Positions 55,153 through 64,000 of a stretch of 64,000 nucleotides of DNA are shown piece by piece. This DNA comes from Paraconiothyrium sp. Pb-2020. Taxonomy: Eukaryota > Ascomycota > Dothideomycetes > Pleosporales > Didymosphaeriaceae. Position 1 is the first letter of the stretch. Each line of letters begins with the position of its first letter. The notes below the pieces were generated by a model. That model worked only from the letters and a program-made list of their open reading frames with translations, was not told the origin of the DNA and ran no database searches. The stretch spans positions 2,108,001 through 2,172,000 of the forward strand of contig JAJUBI010000006.1 of assembly GCA_022419385.1 (NCBI GenBank), written 5' to 3'. The position numbers and the translations under genes were made by a program.

Positions 55153-58100
55153 TCAACGTCGGGAGCGTTTCGTCTCCCCATGAGGCTGATCTGTCGGCTC
55201 GCGCGACCGCTTTTCCCCCTTGCGATCACTACGCTCACGATCATCCTTCCTGCGGTCGTCACCTCGACGATCTCGATCGCTCCTCTCGCGGTGCGAACTG
55301 TCCCGCTCGCCGCGAGGCTCACGTTCACTTCGGTCGCGTCGACTGCTATCCCTCTTTTCCCGTGAACGCTCGTCTCCTTTGCGCTCGTCCTCTCTACTCC
55401 TCTCACTTCTTCGGTGACTCCGGTCGCCCGACCGCTCTGGTGGCGGAGGAACAGCAGGTGGTGGGCCCTGAGACTGACCGCTCTGCGAGAGCACATTATT
55501 GATGGCTCCCAGTGCAGTGCGGCTGTCTTGTCGGCGAACGTGGCGATCGGGACCAGCAGGACCGCTAGGTGGCACACGAGATGATGGCGAGGGCAAAGGT
55601 GTCCGTCCTGAGCCACGCGGGCCACTGGGTGCGTTCGAGAGGTCGGTCTGTAAGGGGGCCGGTAGAGGACCGCCTGGACCGCGTGGACCATCAAAGTTGC
55701 TAATGCGACTTGGGTGGACACCTGCAGCCTGTGGAGCCACTGGTACAGCGTTTGGGTTTGATGTTGCCGGATGCGATCGCACATCACGGCTGTCCGATGA
55801 AGGGTCTAGCATAGTTAGCAACTGAAGGTAAGCTCCAGGATGGGCGGCTTACTGCGTGGCCCCGAAGGGATGGACTCGGCTGGTTGGTTTAGCCTCCCAT
55901 AACTTGGATCCTGGCGTGACGCCACGGGGCGGGATGACTGAGAGGGCTGGAACATCTCGCGGGATACGTGCGAAGCGCTTTGAACTTCGCGCCCGCTACG
56001 TGGGCCAGTCGGAGCGTTGCCAGAGAACTCGTCACGCCGATCACGCGAACTGGGGTAGGGTTGAGGCTGGGATCTCTCGTCGCGATAGTCTGAACGGTTA
56101 TGTCGGTTGTCGTTTCCATAATACGCAGCCGTAGGGCGTTCGTCATGTCGATCTGATGTTGGTCCCCTACGCATGTCACGTTCATCAGGGCGAACGTCAC
56201 GCTCTGGTCTCCCACTCGGGGTTCTGCTTTGGTCCTCTTTCGCAAACAGTCCATGAGAGTCGCGTCCATGGCGGTCTCCAGCTTCAGCGAATGAATGCCG
56301 AAGGTCGCGTCCATGTCGGTCTCCTTCTTTATCGAAAGGGACTCGAGAATCGCGACTATCTCGGTCCGAACGCACAGGAGTGTTCCTGTTTCGATCATCC
56401 GGGATGAGTGCAGCCCGCTCGGGGTTGACACGGTCGTCTTTGGTGTAGGCCGATCGCGGGAGTGGTCCCCGCTCGAGCCCGACTTCTTGCTCGATCAGAG
56501 CTGCACGTGCTGGATTGATGCTTGGAGCTGGGGGGCCAACGTTGACAGATGGCCGCGACTGAAGGGGTGCGCGCTCACTGTGATGACTAGGAGTGTCTCG
56601 TCGATTAGAGGGCGCATCGTTCGGAGTCAGACCGGACCCAGTGTGAAGGCGACTTCGAGAGTCGGCTGGCGTTGTTGGCAACAGTGGAGGACCTCGGCTA
56701 TCAGTACGCTCGCGCGGAGGCTCCCTCCCCCTGTATTCTCGCTGATCGCGACTGTCTCGGTGCTCTCGAACGTTATCCCCATACTGTGCATTCCTATCGG
56801 GCGGACCACGTACGTCCCGCGGTGGTACTCGCAATGAACGATCGTCATATTCGCGAGCTTCTCGCCCAGTCCAGTCCGGACGCTCGCCCACGACCGCTCC
56901 CCTATCTTGTGATCTTGGGCGCGAGTGACGACCAGGAGATGCTGAGCGGCCTCGCTGAGCACCCGGACGCTCAAGACGTCCATAATCACTCGGTCCGTTA
57001 GTCCGAGTGTCGTGGCGTCCATGACTCTGATTGTAGTCCACGGAAGGATGGTTTGGACGATCGTTCGGTCTCGGTCGGAGGGGCTGTGTATCTGGCCTTG
57101 TCGGTAAATTGTGTGCAGCTCGACCGGACTGTTGTGCTTGGTAACCGCCCCTGCTGTCTGGTCTAGGGGGTACAGGGGAATTGCTTGCGGATGTTGAGCC
57201 CGGGCCAGGACCCAGTCGCTTCGCGTTGTCTCTGCCTGGATACTGCGAAGGCGCCGGCTGTTCAGTTCCGCGTGGAGGTCGAACTGTATCGTTCCCGTTC
57301 ACGCGTGACAGTGAGCTAGCAGCGTGGGAGGCTGCTGTGGGCGTTTTGCGCTCATCTGATCCGCTCTTCTCGGCTGGAGAACTGGCGATCCCATTTCTAA
57401 GTCGCAAGGTCAACGATATTCTTTAAGCATAGGATGTTCTTCTTACGTGATTGAAGGCTTCGGCTGGAAAGGTTGCGCCGAAGCGCTGAGCTTCTTGAAC
57501 CCAGCATCCTGATCAGCAGTCTTCGCAGAGACAGGTGTCGCAGCACGAGCGGGTGTCGACTCCTTCGGATCTTCCTTGCCCTACTCCCGCGTTAGTCGAG
57601 TCAGTTATGGTATGGAAGAGTGCACTTACAGTGACAAACATGGTGTGGCTTCGAAGTTGCTTTTCGTTTTTCTGGAACTCGAATTGTATCGAGCTCGCTG
57701 CAACCCGGATATCCGCCCTCTCTTCTTTCTTCTCATCTTCGTAGTATTTGAGCTGTTCCTTGAGTGAAGTAGCGTTTTCGCGCATCCTAGGGAACGAGGG
57801 AGCAACAGCTTTCAGGATGTTGATGGAGTTCCGCAGTTCCGTGTACTGTGCCGTTGTTTTGAGGCTCTTGTCCCCCGGCTCTCCGTGTCGCAAACATCCG
57901 TGCAGAGCATCGTGGATCTTGTTATGCCACTTGCCTAGCAGCAGTCGGAACTCCGAATACTTTAAGAAAGAGTCGGGATTCTTCGGTCGGCCTTCGTCGT
58001 TGAAGACCTTCACACATTCAAACTGTTTGTAAATGTGTTCGTTGCTATGCCAACGACCCAGCTCTTGAAGTATATCGTTCATAAAGCGACCGACGTTCTT

Positions 58101-61100
58101 TGACTCATCCTCGCTCATGGAGAAAAACATTGCAGCAAGTCGTCCAGTATTGAAAAGATCATCTAGCATCTTGATCAAGCGGAACTTCGGTACTTTCGAC
58201 TTGTGCATGAAGAACAACATGGACGCGCTGAATTGAGCGTCTTGCAAGGACATGCGAGCACGTGCAAGGAAGCAGTCTTGCAGGAGCGTCATGTGTAGAC
58301 CCGGATCCATGGACGGAACGTCAGGAAACCAGAAATACATCTCGTCTTGCAGACTAGACTGAATGAGTTGAGACTGTTTGGCAAAGTCTTCAAGCTCGTC
58401 GATGTACAGGTCAGCCTCTTTCCTTGCCTCGCGAATCTTTTCGACATCTTTGCGACGGCCATCATTTGCTGTGGCGTCTCTGATAGTGCGGTCTTTAGCT
58501 TCCTGATATTGTTGCTTGAGTACGTCACCTTTAGGATCCTGAACATGCTGCAACGAAAGCTGCCAGAACGTCACAAGGAACGTGGGGCACGGGTGATTTC
58601 CGAATTTTTCTGGCAGCGCTGCTTGGAGTTGTGATACCAGCTTGTCAATCTCCGCATTAGACCGAAGATCAGTGACTGAGTCTTCATGCGCGATTGTCTG
58701 ATTGGCACTCTTCTCGCCGCTGATCGTACCAGAGCTCACTGCATCTCCCATCTCAACATCTCCAGTTTTGTCGATAGCGACATCGGTGACTTCTTTCGAA
58801 GAAGCTGCCTCCTCCATGATCACGTCGCCACCAGAGATAGTCTCAGGGACTTCTTTAGGCTGCAGCCTAATGGCGTTCGCCTTGGCGGATATGCTGTCGC
58901 GAGAAATAAGAAAGGCAAACTCCGTGTCCAAGTAATACTCCGACATCAGTTCGACGAGGCCAGGAATCTGGTCGTCGAATTCTTCAATGGTAAGGTGATG
59001 ACGAAGATAGTCGAGAAATTGAAAGAAGTTGAGCTTGAGGTTATCGTAGTTGAATAGGACAACTTTGTCGGGAACCTTGCGTTGATTCTCTCGGTAGAGA
59101 TACGCTTGCACTTGATCTGCAAGCGCGATGAGTATGGGAGGCGCAAGAGCCGACTCTCTGAAATGATTCATGAGGCGCTCGGCAGGCCTCTGGAGCTTAG
59201 CTTTGTAGCGTTCGTCGTTTAGGTTTTCGAGCGTGAATTTGCGCAAGCGAGGTCCGGCGGAGAGTGCGACGACGCTCTCTTCTTTCAATGCTCCAGGAAG
59301 GCTGACACCCCCCATAGAGGTAATCAATTCCTCCAATACTTTCATGACGAACAACTCTCCCTCTCGGGCTAGTAGTTGAGTACTGATGTATTCCAGAATA
59401 GGTTTGGGATCCATATGTTTAGAATACGCCGTGTAAACTTTAGCCACGAAGCTTGCTGCATTCTTCAACCAACCCTCTGTTAGCATTCCATCGCTCTGAG
59501 TCGTCGGCCTATTCCCCGCAGTGATGTTTATGACAAGCGAGAAGGTCAGACAGTCGTAACCTAGCTCGGTGAGGTAATGGCTACAGTCAACAAGAGCCCT
59601 GATCATGTTTAGGTATTGTTGCCCTCGCTCCAGTGTCTGTTTGAAGACCTTGACAGGGCAAGCACAAGCTAGCTTAGCTATAGCTCTACCCATTTGCCTC
59701 GTGTTGGTGTTGGCAACCCGATTCAATATCTGGTTGGTCTTATATATCACCTCTGCAAAGGCCGTCTTCATCACAGGTTTGAACGACTGCTCCCACTGTT
59801 GATAGATAGTGTATCGTGTCGCCGTATCGAAACGCTTGAGAAGTTCCCACATCTCATTCACGACACCAGGATTCTCGCCGGTGAATGTAAGAGCAGGCAC
59901 AAGGAAGGTGGCGAGGAAATCCGACCACCGCTTCATGTTCTGGCTGGATGGATCGTCGATGATGCTTTTTCTTCCAATTCGAGCAAGTTTGGTCAAAAGC
60001 AAAACGTCCCGCCCGCATTCGGGACCTACCAAGCCAAGGAAAGACTGACAGAATAGGAAGACGTCGTCCACAGACTGGCAGACAGGCACGTTGTCCGCCC
60101 AGTCGTCCCAATAAAACCGGTAGTCAATGCCGTCACCGGCATCCTTGAGTTCAGGCTTCGCCCAGCGAAGTGTTCGTCGCGGCACGTAATCGTTGGCGCG
60201 CGTTATCGAATTCGGAATGGTGCCCTTGGTGGAGACAGGTACTTGTCCAGGCGGAACGGGCCGGGATGATTCATAGACTTTGCTGAGGGAATAGTGGGCA
60301 AGACGGAAAATATATGAGTGCAGGTCGGGGTATAATTCCAGCATCCACTTGTTACGTCCAATAATGAACAGAGCTTCCGGAATAGCACCTATGCAGAGAA
60401 GACTTCGTAGCAGTGCCACCTTCTGGTCTACGGGTTCGGGTAAAGCGGGTTTAGGCTCTTCGTCAGATTGAGCAGGTGTGTTTCGCTCTGACTCCGGCTT
60501 GGATGATGGCTTACTTTCGGCGTCTCGGAGTCGGGATACTGCGGGTACAGAAGGCGAGTCGTCGGAAAGGGCTCCAGCCATGGTCAAGGCATTCGCGGTC
60601 TTCCCTTTCCGCTTGGCTTCCTTCTCTTCCTTCTCGGCTTTGAGCTTTATCTGGAGCTTCTCCAAGTCTTCGGCTTGTGGGTAAAGATGTTCCCACAGGT
60701 CTATTATTGAGATGAAACCGATTTTGATGAGCAACGCCGCCAAGTAGATCAGATTGTCTGGCAAGACGTCGCTGGGATCACGCAGATTAGACGCATAAAA
60801 CTGTAGTTTGAAACCGAGGAGCTGAGCAGCCACTTCATTCCCAAGTGGAGGTAGTGTTCCGGTATCCGCTATCCATTGGTCGACCCACTCCTGCGTCGCG
60901 GTCTTCTTGCCAACGTTCGAAGCGTTTAGGTCGGACTTGTCCGCCTCGCGAAGCGTTCGTGTAATGGGACGAGAGCCAAGTTCGAAGAAGGCCTTGATGG
61001 CATTCCTCTCGCCCAGTTCCGCTACTCGCTGCCAAAATTTTACATCCCGGGCTTCGCGGAGGCGTAGCTGTTCATGTTTCTCTTCGTCAGTGTAGTACCA

Positions 61101-62231
61101 ATTCTGCGATGTGGGTAGTGCCCAATTGGGTAACGCCTTTACATCGGGTGTCGGCCACTCGACGTTGTCGGTACCGAGTTGCGTTGGCCACCAGGTGCTG
61201 ACACGCAGGTATTTGATGAAGAATCGGTAGTGCTTCACTAAAAGATTCGCGAAAACGTCCAATGTAACGTCGAGGACCCTCCCGACATCAAGGTCGAAGG
61301 TTCCGATGAGGGCGTTCACTCGCTCGAAGGTATCAGAAACAACGTCGTGACGTGGAGGCTCGCTATTGACAGTGGTGAAGTATTCAGTCATGAGTTTAGA
61401 ATAGCCTTCAGTCTCTTCCCGTAAAAGGTTGTAGTTTGCTTGTTGGTACATAGCTTTGGTGGTAGCTCGGACTCCCTTCACATGGAAGGATTGCCGTACT
61501 AGTGCTGTTTGCTCTAGTAGTTTCTCCTCGAGCTGACGGCGCATCTGGTTCGGGTCGATCTCCGTAGCGATCAGCAAGTGCTGTATCGGCTGAGTCTTTT
61601 TGACATCCTCGCGCTTAGGGTCCAGCTCTGCATATGAACTTATACAATCCAAGAAGTAGACGATAGGATCGATCAGGTCATCGGTCGGAGCAGTGACGAT
61701 GTCGCGAACAACGGATCCAAGTTCGGCCGGAGACATAAGCCCCTCCCCGGCCGCATGTATGATCTCGAAAAAGACGATGTTGAGATTGAAGCCGTCGCCC
61801 GCCTGCTGTGCTGTGACCGCAGCCTGGATCACGGCATTGCGAGCATCTGCGTTCCAACGGGCGACACGCTCGGGTGTCAAGTGCTCGTTGCTTTCGGGGA
61901 CATCGCGGCCTGATGGCTTGAAGGGTGGCTCTTTCGGAGGCGCTGGAGTTTGCGAGGGTGTAGCAGGCGCAGGTCTTGGTGCTACCTGGTGAGTATACGT
62001 GGGCGGTGCCATGGCCGTAGGAGACTGTTGCGCGGAGCTCGGATTATGTGCGCTGCTGCTGTTGTACCCACCGCGTCCACGACTGCCCCTTCTGCCGCCT
62101 CGGGGCGAGTTGTTCTGCTGGGGGCTTGCCATGGCGAGGTTCTGGGGACGATGCGGCGAAGGACGGCCGGAGTGCTCCTCATCGTAAGAATAGCTGCGGT
62201 CGCCGCGCTTTCGCTTGCCGGAGGGAGCCAT
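55153..62231 (-). CDS. THO2: THO complex subunit 2 (Tho2/THOC2), 2310 aa
   Basis: Four exons: 62231..57630, 57580..57447, 57396..55853 and 55805..55153. Introns are 49, 50 and 47 nt and all junctions keep phase. Tho2 is the large scaffold of THO/TREX, which couples transcription elongation to mRNP packaging and export and suppresses R-loops. The N-terminus (residues 1-110) is low-complexity and RGG-like (PRGGRRGSRGRGG). The helical THOC2 body follows to about residue 1530, including FNLNIVFFEIIHAAGEGLMS near the start and EELITSMGGVSLPG further on. After that comes a disordered tail of about 780 residues, first Pro/Ser/Arg-rich, then a run of RE/RD/RS dipeptides ending in a basic stretch. Such a charged tail fits RNA binding. 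It is longer than yeast Tho2 (about 1600 aa). Confidence 0.93.
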
Positions 62232-64000
62232 GACTCCACTCTCTTATCGCAAAGAGAGCGAGTTTGGGTGAGGCTCAGAACAAGCTGCGGGGAGGAGCAT
62301 GCAACGCGCGAAGTGAAGTAGGGCTAAGGTCGTCAAGCATGCAACGGGTCGGCCGTGATGTTTGGAAAAGTTAAAGGATCCCGGAGACGATTGACACGCC
62401 GTCGTACGCGCGTGAGATGTCTAGTTTGAACGAGTCGCGGTCGCGTGGGTTTGATAGACAGTTTCTCGAATTGCGGCTCACGGCTTGGCAACTGCCTGGC
62501 CCGAGCTTGCGCTTTGTTCTTCACGCGCCTAGCGTCGTATCGCGTTCACCTGCATCAACAAAGGAACAATAGACGTCCAAAGTTTGACGCTTTGTCACCA
62601 TTGCAACACAGCTTCTTCGACACATAGAACACAGAGCGTCAATAGTATGTCATGACGTCTATAGGACAGGTTCCAGGCGTAGCTGAATAAAGCACGTTCT
62701 CGGCGCTGATGCAGACCTACCAACCCAACGGCCGAAGTCACCGTTCGCTGACTTGGCTAGTGTTGCTTCGGCTTCATTATTAAACAGGAGTCTCCAAGCG
62801 GCAACTTCAGTCGTGTGTGTGAACCGGTTGATCTGCGACATGTATTATGATAGATATCGGTGCGTTGATGGCATTAATGCCTGCCCTTCCACCATAACCG
62901 CTATCCATAAGAGGTCTAGAAGCGCTTTACCATATTTCGTGTCCATTGTGACTCCATTGCCACACTATTGTCACCCTCATGTCACTAATACGAAGCACGA
63001 TAGGCAATTGCTGCCAAAGGCGACCACCAGACGACCAGTACTCGTCAAGATAGCATAAGGAAGTGACGCAAGCAGAGGCATCGATCGACAATCGTTAGCA
63101 ATCTAGCTTTGCGCCGCTGCCATCCCTGGGGACCTGCACCAGCTCAAGCTTCCCGACCTAGATGGACACCCTTCGCGATGGACTCCAAAAGGATAGGACA
63201 TCTAATGGACAGGACATTAAATCGCCGATTATCCGAGGAATCATCATTGCCCCCTCCGTCACCGTAACTCTCGAGCACGCAGCAGATGCCACCGCTCAGG
63301 AACTCGATTTCGGCTTAACTACTCCGTCAGCAACGCCGCGACTGTGGATACCGGATACTGTTGCCAATATTTACCTTGGCAAAACAAATAGTTCAGCTTG
63401 AACCACAGGTGAATTGCTTCAGTGTCAATTAGCATTTTGATGTCGAGCATAGAGACATCACATTGTGCACCTAGGCAGTCATTGGTACCTTCCATATTCT
63501 ATCCGCTGCCAGCAGAGTGCTCACAGTTCGAAATAGGCCAATGGACGCCACAACTAAAGCCGCCAACGAATTCATGATCTGCTGCCATGCGAACGTCTTT
63601 GGCGGTCACCACCCGACACTTAAATTTTCATGACCCACATGACTGCGAACAGCGTGCCCACCAGTCTGACGAGACCCGACGGACCGCACTAGTCCGACCA
63701 TAAGCTCTGCAAGCCCTTTAGGCTTTCCAGGCTATGGGACCGGATGGCCCGTCTGCCGCGCTCCCAGTCTGCCACGCTTGGGCAAATCGCAGAATTTCGC
63801 AGATGGTGCAGGGTTGCTGTGTAATGAAGGATTACTTGGAGTACAGTATCTGTGAGTGGCGGCGCTATAACAGTTCAATGCTTTGCCGCCAAGTGGTCAA
63901 TCATTGGACTGATGTATCGGACCTAATCAAAGCTATCCTTTGGCTGTTCCGTAAAGGTATGCTTCGTTCGTTCTCCTTGTTGCTAAAGCTTAGCCGTGGA
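62232..64000. other. Upstream of THO2, nothing recognised
   Basis: About 1.8 kb from the THO2 start to the window edge. It should include the THO2 promoter. A 101-codon frame at 62753-63058 and a 79-codon frame at 63162-63401 (both plus) are not family-like. Confidence 0.45.

Noticed and set aside
1..64000. Biosynthetic gene cluster, intact transposon, CRISPR array or viral insertion
   Set aside because: No core synthase, transposase or reverse transcriptase, regularly spaced repeats or viral proteins were seen in any frame I examined.

Overview
This window is nuclear DNA of a filamentous ascomycete fungus, most likely a Dothideomycete. The lineage is an inference from gene content and style. 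Genes carry short GT-AG introns (mostly 45-105 nt, with a few longer) and CTAAC/CTGAC-like branch sites. Products are typically fungal: Tup1/RcoA, a SIZ-type SUMO ligase, ERG3, retaining trehalose phosphorylase, a wax-synthase-like MBOAT and fungal-only membrane proteins. No operons, ribosome-binding sites, CRISPR arrays, rRNA genes or convincing tRNAs were seen. All exon coordinates are my own splice predictions, checked for phase continuity but not against RNA.

Layout. 1-6.3 kb: decayed minus-strand coding remnants (about 1.66-4.33 kb) beside an intact fungal-specific membrane protein. 8.8-9.9 kb: an Mpr1-like GNAT acetyltransferase behind an unusual cluster of GACCGG repeats. 12.1-18 kb: an F-box-like protein, an ARMT1/YMR027W-type damage-control phosphatase, a secreted/membrane protein and a small nucleolar-type DUF2423 protein. 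18.5-28 kb: SIZ/PIAS SUMO ligase, trehalose phosphorylase (Neurospora CCG-9 type) and the Tup1 corepressor. 28-38 kb: gene-poor, with a few coding-like fragments. 38-39.6 kb: a four-finger C2H2 (Azf1-like) factor in the middle of a very gene-poor stretch. 45-55 kb: secreted copper amine oxidase, sterol C5-desaturase ERG3, MBOAT acyltransferase and the DRG-type GTPase RBG1. 55-62.2 kb: a 2310-residue THO complex subunit 2. 62.2-64 kb: nothing recognised.

How the genes fit together. Most are housekeeping or regulatory genes rather than one pathway: mRNP export (THO2), translation GTPase (RBG1), sumoylation (SIZ), global repression (Tup1), membrane sterol and lipid synthesis (ERG3, MBOAT), storage-sugar turnover (trehalose phosphorylase), nitrogen scavenging (amine oxidase) and metabolite detoxification or damage control (Mpr1-like, ARMT1-like). 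Several pairs share compact divergent spacers: F-box/ARMT1 212 bp, MBOAT/RBG1 332 bp, DUF2423/SIZ 591 bp. I found no biosynthetic cluster and no clearly new multi-gene system. The best leads are splice-form switches in Tup1 and the DUF2423 gene, the GACCGG repeat cluster, and the decayed gene remnants.
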